From the NCBI RefSeq assembly GCF_000621445.1, contig NZ_JHYI01000011.1, positions 62,001-126,000 on the forward strand: a stretch of DNA of 64,000 bases, written 5' to 3'. Positions 18,114-27,821 of this stretch are shown here, one piece after another. Within the stretch, counting starts at the first letter, position 1. Every line of letters starts with the position of its first letter. The translations under genes and the position numbers were made by a program. Below the pieces are notes generated by a model. That model saw only the letters and a program-made list of their open reading frames with translations. It was not told where the DNA came from and made no database searches. Source of the stretch: Alkalihalobacillus bogoriensis ATCC BAA-922. Lineage in GTDB: Bacteria; Bacillota; Bacilli; Bacillales; Bacillaceae_F.

Positions 18114-18149
18114 ATCACCTCCTCTCATATCATATGAAAAGGAGGTGAT
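18114..18149 (-). promoter_or_regulatory. hairpin that pairs the RBS of the DUF2515 gene
   Basis: ATCACCTCCT (18114-18123) and AGGAGGTGAT (18140-18149) are perfect inverse complements; the loop itself contains CATAT-C-ATATG. On the minus-strand mRNA the proximal arm is the ribosome binding site and the distal arm an exact anti-Shine-Dalgarno. Confidence 0.6.
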
Positions 18150-18224
18150 TAATTAGAACATAGCAATTGATGATTCTGAATGATTGTGAAAATACGAAAT
18201 ATTTGGTAACCTATGAATCAAAGA

Positions 18225-18419
18225 TTAAATGGAATCTCTTTTGTCAAACTGTTCTTCAAACCATTCTAGTAGTTGGTCTGTAGAGTCAAATTGAACAGGG
18301 TCTTCTTGATAATTGCTGTCAATGGCAGTTAGTCTATTTTCTTCAACGGAAAAGTCCCAACCAAGTGCTTTTGCATCTTGAGTCAATAATACAATTTGGG
18401 TAAGTTGATTGTAGTCCAT
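18225..18419 (-). CDS. 64-residue acidic protein of unknown function
   Basis: Small soluble protein, acidic (STDQLLEWFEEQFDKRDSI at the C-terminus), with no membrane segment or known motif. AAGGAGG lies 7 nt before ATG 18419 on the minus strand; a GTG one codon earlier is less well placed. It is separated from the DUF2515 gene by about 75 bp and diverges from the epimerase gene. The RBS and codon pattern support a real gene; no family recognised. Confidence 0.7.
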   Translation of the reverse strand: MDYNQLTQIVLLTQDAKALGWDFSVEENRLTAIDSNYQEDPVQFDSTDQLLEWFEEQFDKRDSI

Positions 18420-18518
18420 CACTTTTCCTCCTTTTTTAATATTTAGGTTATGTGGAATGGAAAAGAACTATACATACAGTAGGATCGAGTGGAAATAGAG
18501 GAGAAAGCAGGGAAAAGA

Positions 18519-19409
18519 ATGAAATCAGCATTAGTATTAGGTGGAACGATGTTTTTTGGAAAAAGGCTTGTCGATAGACTTCTTGAACATGGTGTCGACG
18601 TCACGATTGCAACGAGAGGAAAAGCAAAAGATAGGTTTGGTGACCGTGTCAAACGTATCATTGTAGATCGTGAAGATTCAAACTTTGTTCGTGAACCGTT
18701 TAAAAATAAAAGTTGGGACGTCGTGTATGACCAAAGTTGTTTTTCTCCGATTGAAGCATATGATATTTGCAAAACGTTAAATGGAAAGATTGGAAAGTTA
18801 ATATTTACGTCTAGTGGAGCAGTTTATGACTTTGGAGAAAAGCGGACAGAAGACGAGTTTAATCCATATGAATATGAACAAGGACTATTCAAAAGAAGAA
18901 CAGAATATAAAGGGATATTCGGCTATCAGGAAGCAAAGCGTCAAGCTGAAGCAGTATATGCTACAGAAGCAGACTTTCCAGTGACAATGGTAAGGCTTCC
19001 TTTTGTCGTTGGTAAAGATGATTACACAGAGCGATTAAAGTTTCATGTTGACGCTATTTTAGACGAACAACCGATGATTATTCCTGATCAAACGAAAGTG
19101 ATTGATTTTATTACATCAACTCAAACTGCACATTTTCTTCATTGGCTAGGTGAAATTGAATTTAAAGGACCGATTAACGGCTCAGCTGTAGATGATATTA
19201 CAATCGGGAATTTTATAACGATGATTGAATCGATAGTAGGAAAAAAAGCAATCATTTGCAAAGATGGAGACAAAAAGGTTTCTCCATTTGTATTACCAGA
19301 CCACTATTCGCTTCGATCGGATCGAGCTACAAACCTCGGCTTTACTTTTGATAAGACAGATGCTATTCTTCAAGAATTAATTTCACATTATGCAAAGCTG
19401 CATCGGTAA
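18519..19409 (+). CDS. NAD-dependent epimerase/dehydratase family protein (extended SDR)
   Basis: 296-residue Rossmann protein of the extended SDR/epimerase class. Nucleotide loop LVLGGTMFFGKRLVDRLL at the N-terminus (GGTxFxG variant common in atypical SDRs), Asp/Arg region IATRGK, serine region FTSSGAVYDFG, and the catalytic YQEAKRQAE (Y-x3-K). This pattern is shared with proteins annotated as nucleoside-diphosphate-sugar epimerases in Bacillus, mostly unproven. A longer frame starts at 18489; ATG 18519 follows GCAGGG and begins directly at the Rossmann strand. Next gene starts 20 nt downstream, so it may be co-transcribed with the permease. Confidence 0.82.
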   Translation: MKSALVLGGTMFFGKRLVDRLLEHGVDVTIATRGKAKDRFGDRVKRIIVDREDSNFVREPFKNKSWDVVYDQSCFSPIEAYDICKTLNGKIGKLIFTSSGAVYDFGEKRTEDEFNPYEYEQGLFKRRTEYKGIFGYQEAKRQAEAVYATEADFPVTMVRLPFVVGKDDYTERLKFHVDAILDEQPMIIPDQTKVIDFITSTQTAHFLHWLGEIEFKGPINGSAVDDITIGNFITMIESIVGKKAIICKDGDKKVSPFVLPDHYSLRSDRATNLGFTFDKTDAILQELISHYAKLHR

Positions 19410-19429
19410 AAGACGGGGAGTGGTTTAAC

Positions 19430-20296
19430 TTGAAAGGTTCGATTTTTTTTGTATTGCTTGCTGCCATCCTGTGGGGCACAACAGGAACAGCACAAGCGCT
19501 AGCACCAGATTCGGCCCACCCGATCGCCTATGGCGCTATGAGACTAGCAATTGGGGGAAGTGTATTATTTTTATTCGTAGCATTCCAAAAAAAGTTAACA
19601 TGGGCAAATTGGTCTTATTCTCATTTACTTCTTGCCGCTATTTCAATGGCATGTTATCAACCAGCTTTCTTTTCGGCTGTTAAATTAACCGGAATTGCTG
19701 TAGGAACCGTTGTTGCTATTGGGAGTGCTCCAATTCTTGCTGGGATTATCGAATGGGCGTTTCAGAAGAAAAAGCCAACTAAATATTGGTGGTTAGCAAC
19801 GGGATTAGCAATAACAGGTTGTGTTTTCTTATTTTTAAACGATAGTGCCGTTACAATACAGCCCTTTGGTATTGCACTTGCATTAGGAGCGGGTTTGTCG
19901 TTTGCTCTTTATACGTTAGCGAGTAAACAATTGTTACAGACTCACCCTCCTGATGTTGTTGTTGCTGTTGTGTTCACATGTAGTGCCATTTTGCTTGTTC
20001 CGTTGTTGTTTTTCTTTGATTTATCTTGGTTATTCCAAATTAATGGGATTGTGTCAAGTTTATATATCGGAATTGTGGCAACCGCTATAGCATATATCTT
20101 TTTTGTGCGAGGGTTACATGGCATTCGCGCGTCGACTGCAGTGACCTTATCACTTGCTGAGCCATTAACTGCTACATTATTAGGTGCTTTTTTTGTTGGA
20201 GAAATGCTTACAGGTCTAACATGGGTAGGAGTAGCCTTTGTCTTTTTAGCGATGGTGGTGTTAGGAAAACAGCCGAAATTAGAAACGGAAAAATAG
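19430..20296 (+). CDS. EamA/DMT-family permease
   Basis: 288-residue inner-membrane protein with ten predicted helices in two EamA repeats (LLAAILWGTTGTAQAL at the start; VTLSLAEPLTATLLGAFFVGE in the second repeat). TTG start with GGGGAG 10 nt upstream. It lies 20 nt after the SDR gene. Substrate unknown; drug/metabolite exporters of this family move amino acids, purines or cations. It ends at the edge of a duplicated terminator-containing repeat. Confidence 0.85.
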   Translation: MKGSIFFVLLAAILWGTTGTAQALAPDSAHPIAYGAMRLAIGGSVLFLFVAFQKKLTWANWSYSHLLLAAISMACYQPAFFSAVKLTGIAVGTVVAIGSAPILAGIIEWAFQKKKPTKYWWLATGLAITGCVFLFLNDSAVTIQPFGIALALGAGLSFALYTLASKQLLQTHPPDVVVAVVFTCSAILLVPLLFFFDLSWLFQINGIVSSLYIGIVATAIAYIFFVRGLHGIRASTAVTLSLAEPLTATLLGAFFVGEMLTGLTWVGVAFVFLAMVVLGKQPKLETEK

Positions 20297-20445
20297 AAAA
20301 AGAGTCGAAAGGGAAACCCACCCTTTCTGGGGTATGTGAAATCACACGGAGCGCGCCAATAGAAGAGCGCTATTGTCTTTGAAAAAGGCTCCGGCTCTTT
20401 CACATACAATGAAAAAAAAGAGTCGAAAGGGAAACCCACCCTTTC
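20297..20445. repeat. duplicated terminator arm flanking an 87-bp inverted-repeat element
   Basis: A 31-nt sequence beginning AAAAAGAGTCGAAAGGG is present at 20297-20327 and again at 20415-20445. The 87 nt between them begin and end with an inverted pair, TATGTGAAA near 20332 and TTTCACATA near 20398, and contain a smaller inverted pair CAATAG/CTATTG. Only the second copy has the full terminator stem. The arrangement looks like a small element or slippage event that duplicated half of a terminator. Confidence 0.65.
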
Positions 20446-20457
20446 GACTCTTTTTTC
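20419..20457 (-). terminator. bidirectional terminator between the permease and ABC-F genes
   Basis: Perfect 13-bp stem (20419-20431 with 20439-20451), 7-nt loop, T-run on the plus strand and A-run before the left arm, so it works in both directions between convergent genes. Confidence 0.9.
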
Positions 20458-20459
20458 TA

Positions 20460-22100
<1,641 letters not shown>

Positions 22101-22173
22101 TTATACCATTTTTATCTTCATTCTGAAAGAACACGACTCATTCTATTGGTGAAATGGTGTCGAGTTAATTTAA

Positions 22174-22202
22174 TTGACGATAATTATTATTATCAATACA
22201 AT
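22174..22202 (+). promoter_or_regulatory. sigma-A promoter overlapped by a Fur-type box
   Basis: TTGACG (22174-22179), 17 nt, TACAAT (22197-22202). The spacer holds GATAAT-N4-ATTATC (22179-22194), an A/T-rich inverted repeat matching the Fur consensus. Repression of hmoA by iron-loaded Fur is inferred. Confidence 0.75.
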
Positions 22203-22234
22203 AAAGGAAACGAGAAGAATGTGGATGATACATA

Positions 22235-22558
22235 GTGTTTATTGAAACAAAAACAATAACTGTAAAAGAAGGAACATCTGACTTAGTCCTAGAACGCTTT
22301 GGTGGAGCAGGGATAGTTGAAAAATCAGAAGGATTTATTGATTCAAGCGTGCTTGTAAAAAAGGTAAGGCGTGGAGATGAACAAGTGATTGTCATGACAA
22401 GATGGGAATCTGAAGAAGTCTGGAAAAAGTGGGAAACAAGTGAAGAACATATTGCAGGGCATCGTGCGAATCGTGGCAAACCAAAGCCAGATCATGTATT
22501 AAATTTTGAGCACGGATTATATGAAGTGAAAGCATCAAAAGGACCCGCTTTAAAATAG
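22235..22558 (+). CDS. hmoA: heme-degrading monooxygenase HmoA
   Basis: 107-residue ABM-fold heme monooxygenase; it opens the heme ring and releases iron. It is recognisably HmoA (B. subtilis YetG): MFIETKTITVKEGTSDLVLE at the start, SVLVKKVRRGDEQVIVMTRW in the middle, EEVWKKWETSEEHIAGHR with the conserved Trp, Glu and His. GTG start at 22235; the upstream RBS is weak. The promoter overlaps a Fur-type box, as expected for an iron-recovery gene, and a terminator follows, so it is monocistronic. No heme-uptake genes are adjacent. Confidence 0.93.
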   Translation: MFIETKTITVKEGTSDLVLERFGGAGIVEKSEGFIDSSVLVKKVRRGDEQVIVMTRWESEEVWKKWETSEEHIAGHRANRGKPKPDHVLNFEHGLYEVKASKGPALK

Positions 22559-22565
22559 ATAGAAA

Positions 22566-22607
22566 GCCAAAGAAAAAAGGGGAAATGGCCCTTTTTCTTT
22601 GGCGTTT
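22566..22607 (+). terminator. terminator after hmoA
   Basis: GCCAAAGAAAAA with TTTTTCTTTGGC, long A/T-rich stem closed by GGGG/CCC, then TTTT. Confidence 0.8.
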
Positions 22608-22647
22608 TAGGATTCAAAGGCTCTATGGGATAAAACGAGGGGAAAAT

Positions 22648-23625
22648 TTATATTTTAGGGTTATACGTATTAATAAACTCCTTCACTCTAAGCAGACTTT
22701 TTTCAATGAAGTTACTTGGGTCTTCACTTACTGTTAAAATATAGTTTAAAAAATTTACTCTCCTAGCGGTCATTAACAATTCTAAGTCAAACTCTTCAAA
22801 CATTGGTAAAGGTCTTACTCTTTCATATCCTTTAAAGAAAAGCTGTTGAACTTCTTTATAATTAAATTCTTCTTCATATCGGTAATAGTATAATAGAATA
22901 GCAATGTCATGTTGTGGTAATCCCAACAATATATCGCCAAAGTCAATAACATGCATAGCCTTCTCATGAACTAAGATGTTCCATGGGTTTAAATCACTAT
23001 GAATGAGTTGGAGATTCTCTTCATTTTTTTGATAATATGACGATAATTGATGATTTAAATAGGGGATAATCTTGTCCATGATATCATGGTATTCTTTTGT
23101 CAAGAAATGCTGGTATTTGCTATCTTTATAGACGACGTTTTCTTGATGGTAGTAAAATACCGAATCCCATCGCTTAGGTGAAAAAGTCTTCGGAACCGTG
23201 GCACCGTAAGTCGCATTATGTAATTTGGCAGTGAGTTCTCCTAATTGAACGAATCTCTCTTCATTTTCGTTTCCATCTAACTCTTTTCCTTCTAACCAGC
23301 TGTAAACCACAACTTGTTTAGGCTCGCTATCCTCATCGATCTTTATTTCTTGTATTTTACTCCCGTCTTTGGCTGTCATGATGAATGGGACAGAAACTTC
23401 GCCTTTTTGGCTTACTAGTTCCATCATATAAACTTCCATAAGAATATTTTCTAAAGAGCATGAGTCTTCCTGATAAATCTTTAATATAAATGGATTGCCT
23501 TTGTCATCCGTCAATTTGTATAAAATATTCGTTTCTTCCGCTAAAAATTTGATTTCTTGAAGCTTGAAATTATAGTTAGCGACAGCAAGTGTAGCAATAG
23601 TATTGAATTTTTCAATGTTATCCAT
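22648..23625 (-). CDS. APH-family phosphotransferase (aminoglycoside/choline/homoserine kinase-like)
   Basis: 325-residue soluble kinase of the APH fold. Kinase-like N-lobe (ILYKLTDDKGNPFILKIYQ, with the ATP-binding Lys), catalytic loop LIHSDLNPWNILV (HxDxxxxN) near residue 220, and VIDFGD for metal binding. The pattern resembles YtmP/homoserine-kinase-II-like proteins, whose substrates are often sugars, choline or amino alcohols. A longer frame starts at 23721; ATG 23625 follows GAGAGGATGAG and starts just before the fold. No neighbouring gene suggests a substrate, and an antibiotic-resistance role should not be assumed. Confidence 0.82.
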   Translation of the reverse strand: MDNIEKFNTIATLAVANYNFKLQEIKFLAEETNILYKLTDDKGNPFILKIYQEDSCSLENILMEVYMMELVSQKGEVSVPFIMTAKDGSKIQEIKIDEDSEPKQVVVYSWLEGKELDGNENEERFVQLGELTAKLHNATYGATVPKTFSPKRWDSVFYYHQENVVYKDSKYQHFLTKEYHDIMDKIIPYLNHQLSSYYQKNEENLQLIHSDLNPWNILVHEKAMHVIDFGDILLGLPQHDIAILLYYYRYEEEFNYKEVQQLFFKGYERVRPLPMFEEFDLELLMTARRVNFLNYILTVSEDPSNFIEKSLLRVKEFINTYNPKI

Positions 23626-23931
23626 AATCCAACTCATCCTCTCAAATTTTATAATTATCGATATTTTCTTACTGTTTTTAACATATATAACCAATTTAAG
23701 GGGCGCTATTAGACAAAACAAGTGGGCAACTGAAGAGAAGTGTCCAATAGAGCCTTATATTAAACTGATAACAATCATACTACGACGTAAACGTGAGAAT
23801 ATTCCTGCTAGAAAGTAGGAAAAAAGAGTCTAGCTCAAGTTGCGAGTTACTCATTAAAATTAATGTGAACAAGCCCTTCAAAAAATATGATATAGTAATC
23901 GATAGGATAAAAAAGAAAGGAGAGTAACATC
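23626..23931. other. 306-bp divergent intergenic region with an inverted repeat
   Basis: Holds the promoters of the phosphotransferase gene (minus) and recQ (plus); neither -10/-35 pair is clear. An imperfect inverted repeat, GGCGCTATTAGACA (23702-23715) and TGTCCAATAGAGCC (23741-23754), 12 of 14 positions pairing, occupies the centre. It resembles a REP-like or attenuator hairpin; nothing else was recognised. Confidence 0.5.
23702..23754. repeat. imperfect inverted repeat
   Basis: Two 14-nt arms (12 of 14 pair) separated by 25 nt. The arms share the CTATT/AATAG core with the small element at 20.3 kb, hinting at one repeat family. Confidence 0.5.
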
Positions 23932-26040
23932 ATGCAAACTGCAGAAGCTTTGTTACAACGGTATTTTGGTTACCCTTCTTTTCGAAAAGGTCAAAAAGAA
24001 ATTGTAGACAATATACTAGCCAAAAACAATAGTCTTGGGATTATGCCGACTGGAGGTGGGAAATCCATTTGCTATCAAATTCCTTCACTATTACTGCCTG
24101 GTACAGCACTTGTCATTTCTCCCCTAATTTCGTTAATGAAAGACCAAGTCGATGCACTGAAACAAGCGGGAATTCCAGCAACGTATATTAATAGCTCCTT
24201 GACGCAACAAGAAGTGGACATGCGTTTATATAAAATGGTAAGTGGGGACTACAAGCTTGTTTATGTCGCGCCAGAGCGTTTACAAGACTCGTATTTTCAG
24301 TCGTTAATTGAAAAAATGGATATTTCCATTTTAGCCATTGATGAAGCCCACTGTATTTCACAATGGGGCCATGATTTTCGCCCAAGTTATATGGGGATTT
24401 CTACATTTCTTTCCGTTCTCCAACCGAAACCTGTTATATTAGCTTTAACCGCAACGGCAACAGAACAAGTCCAAGCTGATATTTGTTCTTATTTACAAAT
24501 TGAAAAACATCATACTGTCGTTACGGGAGCTAGACGAGATAATCTTCATTTGCAAGTCGCAAAGGGACAGGATAAGCTTAAATATGTCCTTTCTTACTTA
24601 AAGAAAAACGCCCATAATTCAGGCATTATTTATACATCGACACGCAAGCAGGCGGAAACATTGTATCAAAAATTGTTTGAAAAGGGATTTAAAGTAGGGA
24701 AGTATCATGGTGGGTTAAATGAAGCAGAGCGAGAGCAAGCTCAAGATGCTTTTCTCCGTGATGATATTACAGTTATGGTAGCAACGAATGCGTTTGGAAT
24801 GGGCATTGATAAGTCAAATGTTCGCTTTGTTCTTCACTATAATTTATCGAGAACGATTGAAGCGTATTATCAAGAAGCAGGCCGTGCTGGTCGAGACGGG
24901 GAAAATAGTGAATGTATTTTGCTTTTCTCTGCTGATGATATTCGCATTCAAAAGTTTCTCATTGAACAATCAGAAGGAAGTGAAGACCGAAAAAGTCGGG
25001 AGTATAAAAAACTCCAACAAATGGTTGATTACTGTCATACTGACGGATGCTTACAGCAATATATTGGTCGATACTTCAACGATGTATTTGAAGAGTGTGG
25101 CAAATGCTCAAATTGCCTTGAGGATAGTGAAGTAATTGATTTAACGAAAGAAGCTCAAATGGTCTTTTCATGTGTGAAACGAATGAATGAATCATTTGGA
25201 AAAACACTTGTTGCCCAAGTATTAACAGGTTCAAAAAATCAAAAAGTGACATCATTAGGTTTTCATCGTTTATCTACATATGGGTTACTCCAACATTGGA
25301 CAAGTAAAAATGTAGCAGCGTTAATTGATTTTTTAGTTGCTGAGCAGTACTTAGAGCCTACCGAAGGAGCATATCCGACATTGCGATTAACGATGCAAGC
25401 TGTGTCTGTATTAAAAGGGGAACAGCAAGTATTTAAAAAAGAAAAGAAAGCCGCTGTTTTGCAGGAAAATAGTGAGCTCTTTGAGCAATTACGACAATGG
25501 CGAAAAAACATTGCCACGGCTGAAAATGTGCCACCATACGTTATTTTCTCTGATAAAACGTTACGGGAAATTAGTAAAGTCCTTCCTTTGTCTGAAGAGG
25601 AAATGTTGCAAATTAGTGGAGTGGGAGAGCAAAAATTAAGGAAATACGGGGAAGACCTCCTTTTATTTCTACAACCATTTGCGAAGGAAAAGGAAGTTAT
25701 CGTTGAAAAGAAAAGTGAAGTAAAGCTTCGCGACACAAAGACACCAAGCCACCATATTAGTTTTGACCGTTTTCAAAGCGGGTTGACGATTGAGGAAATT
25801 GCAAAGGAACGAGAATGTTCAATAGAAACCGTTCTTACTCATATGGAAAAATGCGCTGAAGAAGGATTAGACATTACTCTCGAGCAATTTATTACTAAGG
25901 AACATATCCCGTTAATCACAGAGGCGATTAATCAAGTAGGTGCAGAAAAACTTAAACCGATTAAAGAATGTTTACCGAAAGAAGTGACGTATTTTGAAAT
26001 ACGTTATGTTCTGAAAGAGACGATAAAACAACACGTATAG
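23932..26040 (+). CDS. recQ: ATP-dependent DNA helicase RecQ
   Basis: 702-residue 3'-5' superfamily 2 helicase acting in recombination and replication-fork repair. Order: DEAD-type domain with MPTGGGKSICYQIP (Walker A), DEAH-type box AIDEAHCISQWGHDFRP; helicase C domain ending QEAGRAGRDGENS (motif VI); zinc-binding RQC region (CHTDGCLQQYIGRYF then CGKCSNC); winged helix; HRDC domain (about 505-585); and a C-terminal helix-turn-helix extension (about 600-700, EEIAKERECSIETVLTHME). This layout is that of the long Bacillus RecQ. RBS GAAAGGAG precedes the ATG. A terminator follows; the gene is monocistronic. Confidence 0.96.
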   Translation: MQTAEALLQRYFGYPSFRKGQKEIVDNILAKNNSLGIMPTGGGKSICYQIPSLLLPGTALVISPLISLMKDQVDALKQAGIPATYINSSLTQQEVDMRLYKMVSGDYKLVYVAPERLQDSYFQSLIEKMDISILAIDEAHCISQWGHDFRPSYMGISTFLSVLQPKPVILALTATATEQVQADICSYLQIEKHHTVVTGARRDNLHLQVAKGQDKLKYVLSYLKKNAHNSGIIYTSTRKQAETLYQKLFEKGFKVGKYHGGLNEAEREQAQDAFLRDDITVMVATNAFGMGIDKSNVRFVLHYNLSRTIEAYYQEAGRAGRDGENSECILLFSADDIRIQKFLIEQSEGSEDRKSREYKKLQQMVDYCHTDGCLQQYIGRYFNDVFEECGKCSNCLEDSEVIDLTKEAQMVFSCVKRMNESFGKTLVAQVLTGSKNQKVTSLGFHRLSTYGLLQHWTSKNVAALIDFLVAEQYLEPTEGAYPTLRLTMQAVSVLKGEQQVFKKEKKAAVLQENSELFEQLRQWRKNIATAENVPPYVIFSDKTLREISKVLPLSEEEMLQISGVGEQKLRKYGEDLLLFLQPFAKEKEVIVEKKSEVKLRDTKTPSHHISFDRFQSGLTIEEIAKERECSIETVLTHMEKCAEEGLDITLEQFITKEHIPLITEAINQVGAEKLKPIKECLPKEVTYFEIRYVLKETIKQHV

Positions 26041-26056
26041 AGTGAAATAAATAGTT

Positions 26057-26094
26057 AAAGAGATCTCAAGGAGAACCTTGGGATCTCTTTTTCC
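26057..26094 (+). terminator. terminator after recQ
   Basis: AAAGAGATC-CAAGG paired with CCTTG-GATCTCTTT around a 4-nt loop, followed by TTTTT. Confidence 0.9.
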
Positions 26095-26142
26095 ACTTTT
26101 AGAAATGAGTAGTATAAATTTCCTAGTAGATTTTACCCTTAT

Positions 26143-26165
26143 TATAGTTTATAGTTAAAACTATA
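26143..26165 (+). promoter_or_regulatory. inverted repeat before the phosphatase-RsbW-RsbV-receptor operon
   Basis: TATAGTTT (26143-26150) and AAACTATA (26158-26165), perfect 8-bp arms, 7-nt gap. TATAAT at 26164-26169 overlaps its right end but is only 17 nt from the start codon. It may be a regulator site or part of an unusual promoter. Confidence 0.4.
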
Positions 26166-26185
26166 TAATGCAGAGGAGCTCTATA

Positions 26186-27388
26186 ATGGAAGACGTGCTA
26201 TCTAGATTTGAACAAACCGCCAAAAATGTCTTACGTTTAATGAGAGACACATTACAAGCTCGGACGTTTTTTATTGCAACAACGACAAAGCAACGGTTTA
26301 AAATTGTGGAAGTCATTAATACAAATGATGGTTGTACGATTCCGAGCTTTGTTGATGAACCACTTGAAAAATCATATTGCTCGATTGTTGCCAAAACAGC
26401 AACACCGCTTTTTATTGAGAATACGTCTTTGTCTTATTTAGTTAAAAATCTGGAGGTCACGAAAGAGTATTCAATTGGATCTTATGCAGGTGTTCCGATT
26501 TTACTAGAAGACAATACGGTATTTGGTACATTGTGTGCGCTAGACCCAATGCCTTATCGAGTGACGTTAGAAGATGTTGAAAAACTCCAAAGCTATGCCT
26601 TGCTCATTAGTAACGCAATTGAGTTAGAAACGGTGTTTCGTAAGTTAAAAACGTATGAAATTCAGACGAAAAAAGAGCTCGAACTAGCGAGGAAAGTTCA
26701 AAATTCTGTATTAAGTAAAGATTATGAAGATGAATATCTACGCATCCACAATATATTTTTACCATCTTCACAGCTTTCAGGTGACTTGTTTTTTTGGTTT
26801 CCGATTCATGAAAAAAAATACGGGGTCCTTGTACTTGATGTAATGGGACATGGTGTATCGTCTGCTTTAATCGGAATGTCATTAAAGGCGCTCATTCAAT
26901 TAGCTTCAACAGAAAGTATTTGTCCAAAAGAAATGATGAAAAAGCTAAATACAGAATTTTACCGCCTTTTTGGTGATTTTGAAGAAGTGATCACGTATGT
27001 CACTGGAATTTATCTCGTTATTGATGTGGAAAACATGATGGTGGAGTATAGTAATGCAGGACATCCGCCTGGATATTTACTTATTGACAAACAGCTGTAT
27101 CCTTTAGAAAAGGGGTCGCTTCCTTTAGGGCTCATAAAACAGATTTCAATTGAATCGGAGCAGATTCCAATTACCGAAACATGTGAAGTCATGTTGTATA
27201 CAGACGGATTAATTGATGCACTAAAAACGGAGTCAACCTCTGCAAGACAAATGATAACCAATCATGTAGAAATCGCAATTCAATCCAAATGCTCTATCGT
27301 CGATTATGTAAAAAAAGAATTATCTGCTCCGCATTATGAAGATGATATTTGTTTTGTACATGTAGAAATCTTAGCAACAAAGAGGTGA
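26186..27388 (+). CDS. GAF-domain PP2C (SpoIIE/RsbU-type) phosphatase
   Basis: 400-residue protein with an N-terminal GAF-like sensor (about residues 8-155; SIGSYAGVPILLEDNTVFGTLCALDP is its core), a coiled linker (KKELELARKVQNSVLS, the RsbU/RsbP-type linker), and a SpoIIE-type Mn phosphatase domain (about 190-400) with SGDLFFW, DVMGHGVSSAL near 218, NAGHPPG, YTDGLIDA and YEDDICF. It should dephosphorylate a STAS antagonist; the next-but-one gene encodes one. TATAAT-like DNA and AGAGGAG place the start at ATG 26186 rather than 26168. First gene of a four-gene run with 2-6 nt gaps, so co-transcription is very likely. Confidence 0.92.
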   Translation: MEDVLSRFEQTAKNVLRLMRDTLQARTFFIATTTKQRFKIVEVINTNDGCTIPSFVDEPLEKSYCSIVAKTATPLFIENTSLSYLVKNLEVTKEYSIGSYAGVPILLEDNTVFGTLCALDPMPYRVTLEDVEKLQSYALLISNAIELETVFRKLKTYEIQTKKELELARKVQNSVLSKDYEDEYLRIHNIFLPSSQLSGDLFFWFPIHEKKYGVLVLDVMGHGVSSALIGMSLKALIQLASTESICPKEMMKKLNTEFYRLFGDFEEVITYVTGIYLVIDVENMMVEYSNAGHPPGYLLIDKQLYPLEKGSLPLGLIKQISIESEQIPITETCEVMLYTDGLIDALKTESTSARQMITNHVEIAIQSKCSIVDYVKKELSAPHYEDDICFVHVEILATKR

Positions 27389-27394
27389 TAACAA

Positions 27395-27817
27395 ATGGTA
27401 ATTAATTTTACATTACCTTGCTCATTACAATCCATCTCGTATTTAGATGAAGTTGTTCCATTTGTGATTGAGCAATCTGGTGAGGTGACACAACACCGCT
27501 TTTATTTTGCTTTACACGAAATTTTAATTAATTCTTATGAATCTGTGCAATCTCAATATGGGGATAAAACTGAGAGGAATTCATTAATCGTGTCAATAGA
27601 ATTAAATCAAGAAGAAGTTATTGGCACTGTGACCGATAATGGTGGTGGAGATATTGAACACTGTCAAGCGATTGTAAATGAAAAGCAAATCGATGAGACG
27701 TTGTTTGAAGATAGAGGAAGAGGATTACTTTTAGTAAGAGAACTTGTTGATGATGTCTCGTTTCAAAAGGGAAACGGGAACGATGTCATTACAACGATAA
27801 GAAAACGGAGGACATAA
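27395..27817 (+). CDS. HATPase_c anti-sigma/serine-kinase-like protein (RsbW type)
   Basis: 140-residue single-domain GHKL ATPase resembling RsbW/SpoIIAB-type protein kinases. N-box HEILINSYESV (near residues 41-51) contains the Mg-binding Asn, the G1 region is VTDNGGGDIE, and the G2 region is EDRGRGLLLVRELVD. In partner switching such proteins phosphorylate a STAS protein on Ser and bind either that protein or a client. No sigma factor gene is in the operon, so the client may be something else, such as the downstream chemoreceptor. It lies 6 nt after the phosphatase gene. Confidence 0.88.
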   Translation: MVINFTLPCSLQSISYLDEVVPFVIEQSGEVTQHRFYFALHEILINSYESVQSQYGDKTERNSLIVSIELNQEEVIGTVTDNGGGDIEHCQAIVNEKQIDETLFEDRGRGLLLVRELVDDVSFQKGNGNDVITTIRKRRT

Positions 27818-27821
27818 GCAA

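Noticed and set aside
18140-18180. Plus-strand gene after AAAGGAGGTGAT
   Set aside because: The following frame stops after three codons; the sequence is better explained as an arm of the RBS hairpin.
22648-23625. Aminoglycoside resistance gene
   Set aside because: Only the general APH fold motifs are visible; many Bacillus housekeeping kinases share them, and no mobile element is near.
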